NCBI GenBank assembly: GCA_013298145.1
Contig: JAAFJO010000002.1
Coordinates: 682,001 to 746,000 of the forward strand
Length of the DNA stretch: 64,000 bases
Origin: Betaproteobacteria bacterium
GTDB lineage: Bacteria > Pseudomonadota > Gammaproteobacteria > Burkholderiales > Casimicrobiaceae
Reading direction: 5' to 3'
The position numbers and the translations under genes were made by a program. This document shows positions 43,550-52,348 of this stretch, one piece after another. Every line of letters begins with the position of its first letter. Within the stretch, counting starts at the first letter, position 1. The notes below the pieces were generated by a model that was not told the origin of the DNA, made no database searches, and saw only the letters and a program-made list of their open reading frames with translations.

Positions 43550-44053
43550 ATGCTCCAAGCTTTATCACGCGCGCCCAAAGAAATGAAGGGCGTCGATAGC
43601 GTAAAACTAACTTTCGATCAGCGAGAAAAATCGCGATTACGCGTGACCACGCTAGGCGGGATCGAAATCGGTGTTCAGTTAAAGGTTGGTACGCTCCTTT
43701 GCCACGGCGACAAGCTACTTTTGAACGACGGAAGTGTGATCGAGGTGCATGCGGCTGATGAGGCGTTGTATGAAGTGCGCGCTGACAGTTTGCCGGCGCT
43801 TGCCCGCATCGCGTATCACATCGGAAATCGCCACGTGCCGCTACAGGTGAACGATGATCACTTGCTGATGCTGCCGGATCACGTATTGAAGGCGATGGTC
43901 CAAGGCTTGGGCGCGCGAGTCACCGCAGTGACACGCGCGTTTCAGCCCGAGAGCGGAGCGTATGGCCACAGTCATGTTCACCATTCGCATGATGACCAAG
44001 GCCACGGGGGCCGAATTCACGATAGCCTCGCGCCGCGCAGCCAGGATCGCTGA
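43550..44053 (+). CDS. ureE: urease nickel metallochaperone UreE
   Basis: 167 residues. The peptide-binding domain is followed by the metal domain with GNRHVPLQVNDDHLLM and DHVLKAMVQGLG. The C-terminus is His rich (YGHSHVHHSHDDQGHGGRIH), giving extra nickel sites. UreE delivers nickel to UreG. It starts 2 nt after ureC, and its stop shares bases with the ureF start (TGATG). Confidence 0.95.
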   Translation: MLQALSRAPKEMKGVDSVKLTFDQREKSRLRVTTLGGIEIGVQLKVGTLLCHGDKLLLNDGSVIEVHAADEALYEVRADSLPALARIAYHIGNRHVPLQVNDDHLLMLPDHVLKAMVQGLGARVTAVTRAFQPESGAYGHSHVHHSHDDQGHGGRIHDSLAPRSQDR

Positions 44054-44724
44054 TGCTCTCCACTCGCGCGCTGCAGCTTGCATCGCCTGCATTACCGGTA
44101 GGTGCATACAGCTACTCGCAGGGACTCGAATGGGCGATTGAATCAGGCGCGGTGACTGATTCGCTCTCGGCGCGCCGCTGGATTGAAGATCACCTGCGAT
44201 TGATATTTGCCAAATACGAAGCGCCAGTGTGGGCGAGTGCTTACCTTGCGTGGCAAACCGCAGATCACGAATCGATCCGTGACATCAACGAGCGCTTCAT
44301 CGCATCGAGGGAATCGAGCGAACCGCGCGCTGAAACGCTTCAAGTCGGATTTTCCTATTCGGCGTGGTGTCGCGAAGTTGCCCCGATCAGTGCCGGTCAG
44401 AGGGACGTGCTGAGCGCTTTAACGCGTGTATGCGCGCCGGTCGCAGCGGCGCTCGCCTCGTGTGCGAGTGGCGTATCCGCACGCGATGGATTGCTTGCAT
44501 ACGTGTTTGGCTTTGCCGAGAACCAGGTGATGGTGCTTGCGAAAGCGTTACCGATGGGGCAAATCGCTTCGCAGAAACTGCTTTTCACGCTGGGCGATTC
44601 GGTGAATGATTCTGTGGAGACAGCGCTTGACTTACCCGAATCGGCCTGGTGTAGCTCTGCGCCGCTCTTAGCCATCGCCCAGATGAACCATGAAACTCAA
44701 TACTCAAGGCTCTTTAGATCATGA
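44053..44724 (+). CDS. ureF: urease accessory protein UreF
   Basis: 223 residues. [24 protein letters not shown] is the UreF N-terminal signature (here given by its parts [18 protein letters not shown]), with the all-helical body and [14 protein letters not shown] at the end. UreF binds UreD and gates UreG's GTPase during nickel insertion. The stop overlaps the ureG ATG by 4 bases. Confidence 0.95.
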   Translation: MLSTRALQLASPALPVGAYSYSQGLEWAIESGAVTDSLSARRWIEDHLRLIFAKYEAPVWASAYLAWQTADHESIRDINERFIASRESSEPRAETLQVGFSYSAWCREVAPISAGQRDVLSALTRVCAPVAAALASCASGVSARDGLLAYVFGFAENQVMVLAKALPMGQIASQKLLFTLGDSVNDSVETALDLPESAWCSSAPLLAIAQMNHETQYSRLFRS

Positions 44725-45332
44725 ATGAACACGGCCCGTTGCGCGTTGGTATCGGTGGCCCGGTCGGCTCTGGGAAAACTGCGCTGACCCTTGAACTGTG
44801 TCGGCGGTTTCGCGAGTCACACAACATCGCAGCCGTCACCAATGACATCTATACGAAGGAAGACGCCCAGTTCCTCGTTGATCATCAAGCGCTCGAACCA
44901 GAGCGCATCATCGGCGTTGAGACAGGTGGCTGCCCGCACACGGCGATCCGCGAAGATGCTTCGATTAACCTGGAAGCAGTTGATCGGCTAAACAAGCGCT
45001 TCCCAGATCTCGACGTGATTTTTGTTGAGAGCGGCGGCGATAACCTTGCGGCTACGTTCTCCCCCGAGTTATCCGATCTCACGCTCTACGTGATCGACGT
45101 TGCGGCGGGCGAGAAGATTCCGCGCAAAGGCGGCCCGGGCATCATGAAAAGTGACCTCTTGGTGATCAACAAAATTGATCTCGCGCCCTACGTCGGCGCA
45201 TCGCTTGAGGTCATGGACCACGACGCGAAGAAAATGCGCGGCACTAAACCCTTTGTCTTCTCCAATCTGAAAGTCGGAAAAGGCGTCGACGAGATCGTCG
45301 CATTCATCAAACATCAAGGCATGCTGGGATAG
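44721..45332 (+). CDS. ureG: urease accessory GTPase UreG
   Basis: 203 residues. The P-loop is GPVGSGKT, the metal-binding CPH is in [15 protein letters not shown], and [15 protein letters not shown] and [11 protein letters not shown] complete the SIMIBI GTPase. It dimerises with nickel and GTP and drives urease activation. Start overlaps ureF. Confidence 0.97.
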   Translation: MNEHGPLRVGIGGPVGSGKTALTLELCRRFRESHNIAAVTNDIYTKEDAQFLVDHQALEPERIIGVETGGCPHTAIREDASINLEAVDRLNKRFPDLDVIFVESGGDNLAATFSPELSDLTLYVIDVAAGEKIPRKGGPGIMKSDLLVINKIDLAPYVGASLEVMDHDAKKMRGTKPFVFSNLKVGKGVDEIVAFIKHQGMLG

Positions 45333-45336
45333 AGCA

Positions 45337-45552
45337 ATGAACATTGAACAACGATTTTTGCGCGCGTCGAAACTTGGCGTCTGCGTTACAGCGAGCTTGA
45401 TTAGCGCCGCGACTTACGCGCATCCCGGCCACGAACCTGATGACTTGTTTCATGCGATCGCGCACGAACTCATGAATCCGCGAGCGATTGCGCTGCTTCT
45501 GATCGTCGCTGCGGTCGGGGCTGTCTGGTGGTCTTGGCGCAGCAAAAAGTAA
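45337..45552 (+). CDS. small exported membrane protein at the end of the urease operon
   Basis: 71 residues, 4 nt after ureG. A signal peptide ends near TYA-HPGH; the short mature part has a His/acidic cluster (HPGHEPDDLFHAIAHELM), then one membrane segment (AIALLLIVAAVGAVWW) and a basic tail. The histidines at the membrane face could bind nickel, and the layout is like a fragment of HupE/UreJ, but at this length that is only a suggestion. No homologue is recognised with confidence. Confidence 0.65.
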   Translation: MNIEQRFLRASKLGVCVTASLISAATYAHPGHEPDDLFHAIAHELMNPRAIALLLIVAAVGAVWWSWRSKK

Positions 45553-45574
45553 GCTCGGAAAATTCGCGCAACGT

Positions 45575-45656
45575 CCCATTACAAAGGGGCTAGAAGCGCT
45601 ATTTTCACAATAGCAGTTTTATCTGTTGATGGCTACTAGCCCTGCTTGATTATGCG
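45575..45656 (+). repeat. 82-nt intergenic element, copy E3
   Basis: CCC-N9-GGG-N50-CCC-N11-GCG. Inner arms GGGCTAG (45587-45593) and CTAGCCC (45636-45642) are perfect inverted repeats enclosing 42 nt. Between the urease operon and tetR. Confidence 0.72.
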
Positions 45657-45686
45657 GTAAAGCGGAATTTATGATGGCGCTTGCAA

Positions 45687-45706
45687 TTTCGTACGATCGT
45701 GCGAAA
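45687..45706 (+). promoter_or_regulatory. TetR-family operator before the regulator gene
   Basis: TTTCGTACGATCGTGCGAAA, an 18/20 palindrome, 9 nt before the regulator ATG. The same motif precedes the downstream hydrolase, so autoregulation is likely. Confidence 0.78.
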
Positions 45707-45715
45707 ATGTGACGT

Positions 45716-46423
45716 ATGATTCCTCAGGCCAAAGCTAAATTCAGTCTCATCTCTCGCACGCCCGAAGCGCCTGTGTCACAAGCATCGCCTCGTTCGAGAT
45801 CACTTGAGGCACGGACCTCGAAAAGCGAGATGACACGCGCTGCGATTGTTGGCGCGGCGTTGGATCTCGCAGCAGAGCAGGGGCTCGAAGCGATCTCGCT
45901 GCAAGTGGTTGCGGATCGAATCGGGCTTTCCAAGAGCGGTGTTTTTTCGCGGGTGGGCTCGCGTGAAGCGTTGCAGCAAGCCGTGATCGCCGAATTTGAG
46001 CGGCGTTTTCTTGCCGATGTATTTGTTCCTGCGATGCAAGCACCGCGTGGACTGTCACGTCTGAATGCGATCGTGCGGCGTTGGATTGAGCGTACGCGGA
46101 TCGTTGAAGCGAACTCTGGTTGCTTGTACACCGCAGGTGCGTTTGAACTCGATGACCGAGACGGTGAACTTCGAGAAACCCTTCTCAAGGGCGTCGTGAG
46201 CTGGCGCGCTGCGCTTCGCCGAACTGTCTTGCAGGCGGTGCATGAAGGTCACCTGCCCAGTGCCACACCGGTCGAGAACGTGGTCAGCGACATCTATTCA
46301 CTGATGATTGGTTGTGTTCACGATTCGCGGTTCTTGCGCGACCAAACCGCACCAGACCGTGCGCACGCAAGCTATCAACGCCTGATCCGGAGCTATAGCG
46401 AGCCGCTGCCCGTGCAAGCGTAG
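45716..46423 (+). CDS. TetR family transcriptional regulator
   Basis: 235 residues; the first ~38 form a polar extension before the DNA-binding domain, and an internal ATG at the EMTRAAI position would give a more usual length. The HTH spans about 60-85 (AISLQVVADRIGLSKSGVFSRVGSREALQ, in parts). The effector domain contains a Cys (SGCLYTAG) and matches TetR_C_11-like regulators. It should bind the 20-bp palindromes before itself and before the alpha/beta hydrolase and repress both; the inducer is unknown. Confidence 0.88.
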   Translation: MIPQAKAKFSLISRTPEAPVSQASPRSRSLEARTSKSEMTRAAIVGAALDLAAEQGLEAISLQVVADRIGLSKSGVFSRVGSREALQQAVIAEFERRFLADVFVPAMQAPRGLSRLNAIVRRWIERTRIVEANSGCLYTAGAFELDDRDGELRETLLKGVVSWRAALRRTVLQAVHEGHLPSATPVENVVSDIYSLMIGCVHDSRFLRDQTAPDRAHASYQRLIRSYSEPLPVQA

Positions 46424-46477
46424 CGCGCGCGTACCCGAGAGACTTCTTTTACTGCCAGCCCACTGTTCGTCACTATA

Positions 46478-46497
46478 TTTCGCACGATTGTGCGAAA
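46478..46497 (+). promoter_or_regulatory. TetR-family operator before the alpha/beta hydrolase
   Basis: TTTCGCACGATTGTGCGAAA, 18/20 palindromic and identical to the upstream operator at 18 of 20 positions. It overlaps a -10-like TATATT (46474-46479) and lies 12 nt before the hydrolase ATG. Confidence 0.78.
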
Positions 46498-46509
46498 AAG
46501 GAAAATCGA

Positions 46510-47439
46510 ATGACTGAGATCGCTTCCTCCTCCCTACATGCCACCGCGGAGTTCTATGAACGTAGCGCCGGTGTGAAATTTTTTCGCACTGCACTTTCAG
46601 CCACCGACGCCTTGGCGCCGAAGCTCGCGGCGCGTTTCGCCCAGCAACTCTTTCTGACGCCGCTACCGCCAAAATGGTTTCAGCGCCGCCAGGCGTGGAA
46701 CCCAAGCTGGGCGATAAAGTCGCTGCCTTTCGAAGGCGCAAGTCTCACTCTCTATCGCCGCATGAGCGCTGAGAGTGACGGACTCTCCGATGGCTTGGAA
46801 GTGGATCGTCCCCACGTTCTGCTGATCCATGGCTGGGGCGGAAGCGCGGGACAGATGCAAGCGCTCGCAAGCGCGATTGCTGAGCGCGGTTTGGTGCCAG
46901 TGGTGATCGAAGCGCCAGCGCACGGCCAAAGCCGTGGTCTACGCAGTAGCCTGCCGCAGTTTGCGCGGGCAATCGAATATGTGGCAACGCGCCTCGCACT
47001 GAGTGGCGTGCGCATTCAAGGCGTGGTCGCGCACTCCTTAGGCGCGTCTGCGGCAGCGTATGCAGTCGCACATGGCGTACCGGCTACGCCGCTAGTACTC
47101 CTTGCGCCGCCTGATCGCCCACGTGACTTCACAAAGATGTTTGCGCAGGTTTTCGGGCTGAGTGAACGCACACGTGCGCGCATGCAATCTCGGATCGAGG
47201 CGAAAGAGGCTGCGCTGATGGAGGCCTACGCCGCGAGTCATCTGGGGCCAAAAATTGCCTCACCCATCCTGATCGTTCATGATGAATCTGATCCGATCAA
47301 CGTGTTTTCTGGTGCAAAGCGCTGGCTCGCAGAAAGTCAGAACGCCCGATTATTCGCCACCATAGGGCTCGGCCATCGCCGAATCTTGCGTGAGCGTGCA
47401 GTGATCGATGCCGTTGCTGATTTTGTGAATCACTCGTAG
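46510..47439 (+). CDS. alpha/beta hydrolase
   Basis: 309 residues, no signal peptide. The oxyanion region is LLIHGWGGSAG, the nucleophile elbow AHSLGAS with S176, the acid is in HDESDPIN and the histidine in GLGHRRIL. The GHS position has Ala-His rather than Gly-His, a tolerated change. Substrate unknown, probably an ester or lipid. It is controlled by the divergently spaced TetR operator, so the ligand of that regulator may be its substrate. Confidence 0.87.
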   Translation: MTEIASSSLHATAEFYERSAGVKFFRTALSATDALAPKLAARFAQQLFLTPLPPKWFQRRQAWNPSWAIKSLPFEGASLTLYRRMSAESDGLSDGLEVDRPHVLLIHGWGGSAGQMQALASAIAERGLVPVVIEAPAHGQSRGLRSSLPQFARAIEYVATRLALSGVRIQGVVAHSLGASAAAYAVAHGVPATPLVLLAPPDRPRDFTKMFAQVFGLSERTRARMQSRIEAKEAALMEAYAASHLGPKIASPILIVHDESDPINVFSGAKRWLAESQNARLFATIGLGHRRILRERAVIDAVADFVNHS

Positions 47440-47516
47440 CTTGCCCGAACGCGCTTGGCGGGTTGTCGAAATGCCAGTGATAGTTCGCGTGCGTTGAGGT
47501 GCGTTTCTCTGGCGCG

Positions 47517-48701
47517 CTAGCTCACATGCGCCCGCCGGAGCGAGGTGTGCGCGAGTAGCGCCAGCAGCGGCGCGCCCAGGGAAATCGAAACCACGAGCGG
47601 CCACGCGCTCGTGCCCAAGAAGGGTGACATTACCTGGCCCACAACGAACGCAACACACATCATCGCGAAGCCGGAAAGCGCAGCCGCACGTCCGGCGTTT
47701 TGCGGCGTATCGGCGACCGCACCCGCTTGCGCACACGGTTGTACGACGCCGTGACCCATCGAGAAAAGAAATTGACCGAGCAGCATCGCGGGCAGCCACG
47801 GCCCGATGACAAGGGCGGGTATCAATGTCACGATCGCCCCGGCAAGATGGAACCACGATGCGCGCGCAGTGGCGCGATAGGGCGGAAGTGTGGCGAGCAT
47901 TTGACGGCACCACATGGTGCCGAGAATGTAGAAGACGCAGTTTCCGGCCAGCACAAGTCCGGAGCCAAAGATGCCTAGTTTGAATGCGATTCCGTAAACG
48001 AAGGACGAACCAAGCAGAAAGCAGAACAGCGTGGCATAGCTGGTTGACACGATGTAGGTCCATGCACGAAACCGGGCATTACTCAATATCGCTTTCGTCG
48101 CACCCGGCACGGCGAATCCAGTGCTTCGCCGCTCGGCGGGTAGCGATTCTGTAAAGGTCCAAGCAATCCAAACGAATACCACTATGCCAAACACACCCAT
48201 CGCTACGAGCGAACCCCGCCATGGTGTAACGGCAGCAAGCGCTGCGCCAACAAGCGGTGAGACTAACGCGATGACCCCTAGGCCAGACAGGCCCTTGCTA
48301 AGTATTTTTGTGCCTTCTTGTGGTGAGAAGAGATCGCGCGAACTCGCACGTGCCACAACGATCAGGGCCGCCATCGCAGCCCCCTGCAGCACGCGGCAGG
48401 CCACCAGAATTGGCATCGATTGGGCGAAAGCTGCGGCCAGGCATGCAATGGCGTAGCCCGCCGCGCCGATCAGGGCGACCGGGCGACGGCCAAACCGATC
48501 CGAAATTGGCCCCCAGGCGAGCTGCGACGTGCCGAATGCGAGCAACAGTGCAGTGAGAGTCAGGCTCGGATTACCCAACTCCGACTTGAGCGCTGGCAGC
48601 GCGGGAAGGTAGAGATCGGTGGCAATTGGCTGAGCGCCCAAGAGTAACGCGAGCAGTACGATGTAGCGCCAGGTCGGCGCAGCAGTTACGGTAGAAGTCA
48701 C
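47517..48701 (-). CDS. MFS multidrug efflux transporter (Bcr/CflA type)
   Basis: 394 residues with twelve hydrophobic segments and a GTG start at 48701. ALLLGAQPIATDLYLPALPAL and LAWGPISDRFGRRPVALIG (motif A) are typical of Bcr/CflA drug:H+ antiporters, as is ACRVLQGAAMAALIVVARA. It exports hydrophobic compounds across the inner membrane using the proton gradient. Convergent with the hydrolase gene and not obviously under the same control. Confidence 0.9.
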   Translation of the reverse strand: MTSTVTAAPTWRYIVLLALLLGAQPIATDLYLPALPALKSELGNPSLTLTALLLAFGTSQLAWGPISDRFGRRPVALIGAAGYAIACLAAAFAQSMPILVACRVLQGAAMAALIVVARASSRDLFSPQEGTKILSKGLSGLGVIALVSPLVGAALAAVTPWRGSLVAMGVFGIVVFVWIAWTFTESLPAERRSTGFAVPGATKAILSNARFRAWTYIVSTSYATLFCFLLGSSFVYGIAFKLGIFGSGLVLAGNCVFYILGTMWCRQMLATLPPYRATARASWFHLAGAIVTLIPALVIGPWLPAMLLGQFLFSMGHGVVQPCAQAGAVADTPQNAGRAAALSGFAMMCVAFVVGQVMSPFLGTSAWPLVVSISLGAPLLALLAHTSLRRAHVS

Positions 48702-48896
48702 AAGAATCTCAGAGAGTGCTCGAAGCGCAGGAGTATCGAGCGTAGCGTATTTGGGAAAACGCTCGGCGAGTCTCCCGGGGCGGGAGTGTCGACGTTAGAC
48801 CTCCGCGCAACTCAGAGCGGTAACTTCGGAGCTTAAGCGGCTCAACATGCTGCCAGCAGGTTGACCCACTGGCTCAGCAGGTACGCGCTACTTTCG

Positions 48897-49838
48897 CTAG
48901 CGCCCGTCCATGAACGACGTGTTCACTGCCTCGCCAAGCCGCATCATGTCATGCAGGAAATCCGCGATGTAGCGTTTAAGTCCGTAGCTCAGGACTTCAT
49001 CCACCGTACCGTAGCGCAAGCGCGCGTTGATTTCGGACGCAATACGACGCGGTATGCGGCCCGAGTCTTTTGGCAGCAGATCGAGCACAGTGGTGGTCTC
49101 GTCCATACAGAACCGAAGTGACCGTGGCAACTTTGCGTCGAAGATCATGATCTCAGCCACGCGACGCGCCTCGATCGTATCGCGGTAGGTGTCGCGATAC
49201 GCCTCCAACGCCGAGACGGAACGAAGCACCGCCGACAAGCGGTAGTAGTCCGCTTGATCGTCGCTGCGTTCCTGGAAATCGTCAGGCGCTTCTTGGGCGT
49301 ATTTCACATTCAAGATACGAGCGGTGTTGTCAGCGCGTTCTAGAAATGTGCCTAAGCGGGTGAAGTGATAGGGCTGATCGCGGCGCGCGGTGGCGAATGT
49401 GACGCCCCGGAAAAGGTGCGAGCGCTCTTTCACCCATTCGAAGAAGTCGTTGCCCGTCATCAACGGATCGGTGTTTCTGGCGGTCTCTTGAAACGCAATC
49501 CACGTATCGTTGATGTTCTCCCACATCTCGCTCGTAATCGAGCCGCGCACTGCGCGTGCGTTCTCACGGGTTGATTCGATACAGTTTCGGATCGAAGAGG
49601 GATGAAATCGATCCCAAGCCAGAAACGCCACTACGTTGGCGTAGGTGGCAGGTAGCCCAGTCGCCGCAAACTCTTCCGCAGTTTCAGTGATTACGATGGG
49701 GGTCATTGCGCCACCGGAATCCGCTGACGGATCAAGCATCGCAATTGACTGCGTGACATCCAGAATGCGCGCCATATTCTCAGCGCGCTCAAGGTAGCGG
49801 GACATCCAGTAGAGATGGGAAGCAACACGACTCAACAT
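48897..49838 (-). CDS. alpha-E domain protein (DUF403)
   Basis: 313 residues from the ATG at 49838, with GGGAGC upstream. MLSRVASHLYWMSRYLERAENMARILD is the family N-terminus (parts: LSRVASHLYWMSRYLERAE), followed by an all-helical body and PRSLRFCMDE. It starts 2 nt after the ATP-grasp gene stops. In many genomes this pair travels with a transglutaminase and sometimes the Anbu peptidase; it is thought to make or modify a peptide, but the product is unknown. Neither partner is next to it here. Confidence 0.9.
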   Translation of the reverse strand: MLSRVASHLYWMSRYLERAENMARILDVTQSIAMLDPSADSGGAMTPIVITETAEEFAATGLPATYANVVAFLAWDRFHPSSIRNCIESTRENARAVRGSITSEMWENINDTWIAFQETARNTDPLMTGNDFFEWVKERSHLFRGVTFATARRDQPYHFTRLGTFLERADNTARILNVKYAQEAPDDFQERSDDQADYYRLSAVLRSVSALEAYRDTYRDTIEARRVAEIMIFDAKLPRSLRFCMDETTTVLDLLPKDSGRIPRRIASEINARLRYGTVDEVLSYGLKRYIADFLHDMMRLGEAVNTSFMDGR

Positions 49839-49840
49839 GA

Positions 49841-51292
49841 CTATGCTCCCAACACCCAGGTGTCTTTGGTACCGCCGCCTTGCGATGAATTCACCACGAG
49901 CGAACCTTCCTTGAGCGCGACGCGAGTCAGTCCGCCAGGCACCATGCGCACTTCTCGACCGGTCAGCACGAATGGGCGTAAATCGATATGGCGCGGTGCA
50001 ATACCTGCGTCCACGAAGCATGGGCAACTTGAGAGTGCGAGCGTCGGCTGCGCGATGTAATTTGACGGATTGGCCTTCACCACCGCTGCAAAGGTTTCGC
50101 GTTCACTTTCGGTGGACGCGGGGCCTACCAACATGCCGTAACCCCCGGCACCATGCACCTCTTTCACCACCAGGTCTTTCAAGTTTGCAAGCACATAAGA
50201 CAGCTCGTCGGGCTTCCTGCACTGATAGGTGGGCACGTTGTTGAGAATCGGCTCTTCTCCGAGATAGAACTTAATCATCTCGGGCACGTACGGGTAAATT
50301 GATTTGTCGTCTGCAACGCCCGTACCAATGGCGTTGCAGATAACGATGTTTCCTTTGCGATAAGCCTCAAATAAACCGGGTACGCCGAGTGCGGAATCGG
50401 GGCGAAACGCGAGCGGATCCAAGAACACATCGTCGAGCCTGCGATACATCACATCGACGCGCTGCGGGCCCGTCGTCGTGCGCATGTAGACGTAGTCATC
50501 CTTCACGAACAGATCTTGCCCTTCGACAAGTTCAATGCCCATCTGTTGCGCGAGGAACGTGTGCTCGAAATAAGCGCTGTTGTATCGCCCTGGTGTGAGG
50601 AGCGCGACGGTTGGGTTGTCGATCGTACTTGCTTCGCGCAAGGTCTGCAGAAGCAGCGACGGATAGTGCTCCACGGGGCGCACGCTTTGCTGCAGAAAGA
50701 GCTCCGGGAAGAGGCGCATCATCATCTTGCGGTTCATGAGCATGTAGCTCACGCCCGAGGGCACACGAAGATTGTCTTCGAGCACGTAATACTTGCCGTC
50801 GTTGTTGCGAACGATATCGACTCCGGTGATGGAGACATAGACGTTGTGCGGCACGTTTACGCCGATCATCTTTGTCTGAAATTGCGCGTTACCGAGAATT
50901 TGCTCGCTCGGGATGAGGTTCGCTTTCAGGATCTTCTGATCGTGATAGATATCGGCGAGGAAGCAATTGATTGCGTGCACGCGCTGCGTTAGCCCACGTT
51001 CGAGATAGTCCCATTCGTCGGCGGTGATCACGCGCGGGATCACATCTGATGGAATCAATCGCTCTGTGCCGCCTTCTTCTCCGTATACCGTAAAGGTAAT
51101 GCCGATGCGCCGAAACAATAAGTCTGCTTGCGCCCTACGCTGTGTGAGGGTCTGTTCGGGCGAACTATTGAGCCATTGGAAGTAGTTGCGGTAGTGCTCT
51201 CGAGTGCTGATCTCGTTCGTACTCGAAGGAATGAGCATTTCATCGTAATGATGCCCGGGTGGCATCTTGATCGCATGCATGGCGATTGACAT
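49841..51292 (-). CDS. circularly permuted type-2 ATP-grasp protein
   Basis: 483 residues. The family blocks FTVYGEEGGTERLIPSDVIPR (in parts: TVYGEEGGTERLIP), GVDIVRNNDGKYYVLEDNLR-type VLEDNLRVPSGVSYMLMNR and KEVHGAGGYGMLVGP are present. These proteins are predicted ATP-dependent carboxylate-amine ligases and are nearly always coupled to an alpha-E protein, as here. Product unknown. The 426 nt upstream contain an 82-nt element and a terminator but no gene. Confidence 0.9.
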   Translation of the reverse strand: MSIAMHAIKMPPGHHYDEMLIPSSTNEISTREHYRNYFQWLNSSPEQTLTQRRAQADLLFRRIGITFTVYGEEGGTERLIPSDVIPRVITADEWDYLERGLTQRVHAINCFLADIYHDQKILKANLIPSEQILGNAQFQTKMIGVNVPHNVYVSITGVDIVRNNDGKYYVLEDNLRVPSGVSYMLMNRKMMMRLFPELFLQQSVRPVEHYPSLLLQTLREASTIDNPTVALLTPGRYNSAYFEHTFLAQQMGIELVEGQDLFVKDDYVYMRTTTGPQRVDVMYRRLDDVFLDPLAFRPDSALGVPGLFEAYRKGNIVICNAIGTGVADDKSIYPYVPEMIKFYLGEEPILNNVPTYQCRKPDELSYVLANLKDLVVKEVHGAGGYGMLVGPASTESERETFAAVVKANPSNYIAQPTLALSSCPCFVDAGIAPRHIDLRPFVLTGREVRMVPGGLTRVALKEGSLVVNSSQGGGTKDTWVLGA

Positions 51293-51531
51293 AGTCTCTC
51301 GTATCTTTCAATGGTTGCAATTTTCTAGGCCTGCGGCTCCCGCGTTTGAGGCGGGAGCAAGACTTGGCGCAGTAAGAGCAAAGACGGCTCGAGGCCTTCC
51401 TGCGTTGTTATAGCAATTACCGTGCAATGCATACGACCCGCTTGTGCATGATACGGAATAGCGGGTGCTGAATCGCCTTGTCTAACCCGAATAGTCAACC
51501 GGAAACTTGATACAAGAAATGCGTTTAAATC

Positions 51532-51613
51532 CTCATTTAATCTGGGCTAAAAGCATATAAATTTAGCTATCGAAATAATAGATTTTGTTTATCTAGTTCC
51601 TATTTTATATGGG
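51532..51613 (+). repeat. 82-nt intergenic element, copy E4
   Basis: CTC-N9-GGG-N51-TCC-N10-GGG. Inner arms GGGCTAA (51544-51550) and CTAGTTCC (51593-51600) enclose 42 nt; this copy is the most degenerate of the intergenic set. AT-rich throughout. Confidence 0.6.
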
Positions 51614-51634
51614 TATAAATATTGAAGAAGAAAG

Positions 51635-51665
51635 AAAAAAGACCGACACAAGGTCAGTCTTTTTT
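51635..51665 (-). terminator. intrinsic terminator after hsp20 (bidirectional shape)
   Basis: AAAAAAGACCGAC-ACAAG-GTCAGTCTTTTTT: a stem with one C-A mismatch, flanked by A6 and T6. It lies 54 nt past the hsp20 stop on the minus strand. Confidence 0.85.
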
Positions 51666-51718
51666 CCTCGGCTTTTGCGCTTGCTTCGCAGCGCTGTTCG
51701 GCGAACTAGGGCACCCTG

Positions 51719-52162
51719 CTAGTTGATGGTGAGGCGCTTTTGAGCTGCGAGCACTTTCTTCGGCAGCGTCAGCGTGAGTACGCCGTGTTCGTGCGTCGCG
51801 GTCGCTGCGTCGGAATCAATCGCATTGGCAAATCGGAAGCTGCGCGACGTCTCGCCCACCAGCCGTTCGCTGCGGAGCAACTTCTCGCCCTCAGCCGTTG
51901 CGGTTGCGAACGTGACGTCCACTTTGACAAGCTTTTCTTCCACGGTTACTTCGATGTTTTCTTTGGCAACACCTGGCACATCGAAGCGCGCGATATAGCT
52001 CGTTTCGGTTTCAGCCACATCGGCGCGTAGCGCGAAATCGCTACCCGGTACGTCACCGAAAAGCTGTGACGCAAATGATCCCAAGGCGCGATCAAAGTCG
52101 CTCAACGGTACGGCGTTCAGAGCGCGAGCGGTCAGCGGGCTGAAGCGAATCAATCCAGTCAT
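51719..52162 (-). CDS. Hsp20/alpha-crystallin small heat shock protein
   Basis: 147 residues from the ATG at 52162, which has GAGGAG 9 nt upstream; an upstream in-frame start at 52243 has none. The alpha-crystallin domain runs ~40-140: ALRADVAETETSYIARFDVPGVAKENIEV (parts), a modest ERL...RSFRF strand and ATHEHGVLTLTLPKK. It is an ATP-independent holdase in the cytosol. The C-terminal IxI motif is weak (RLTIN). Single gene with its own terminator. Confidence 0.92.
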   Translation of the reverse strand: MTGLIRFSPLTARALNAVPLSDFDRALGSFASQLFGDVPGSDFALRADVAETETSYIARFDVPGVAKENIEVTVEEKLVKVDVTFATATAEGEKLLRSERLVGETSRSFRFANAIDSDAATATHEHGVLTLTLPKKVLAAQKRLTIN

Positions 52163-52348
52163 GATGTGTGTCTCCTCTTTCGATTTCACCGCCAGAAGCG
52201 GCGCGTGTAGATCGAAAGTGCGAGTGCATCCAACGCCTTTCAAGCGGCAACCCCGCAGATTTTGAGTGCTACTACAAAAGCGTGCAAGAAGCCCTTGAAG
52301 TCGGGGCGAGCGAACATACTTACACTCGATTTTGCCCGCGTACGTGGG

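Larger units (their letters stand above)
51293..51718. other. 426-nt intergenic region, AT-rich in its middle
   Basis: Between the ATP-grasp start and the hsp20 stop. No open frame with coding character. Bases ~51525-51640 are strongly AT-rich and contain element E4 (51532-51613); 51635-51665 is a terminator. The promoter of the ATP-grasp operon must lie here, but I see no clear -35/-10 pair. Confidence 0.6.

Noticed and set aside
52238..52244. CTTGAAA upstream of hsp20 as a sigma-32 -35 box
   Set aside because: The -35 fits, but the expected CCCCATNT -10 at 13-15 nt is not present (CGCACTTT is a poor match), so a heat-shock promoter is not claimed.
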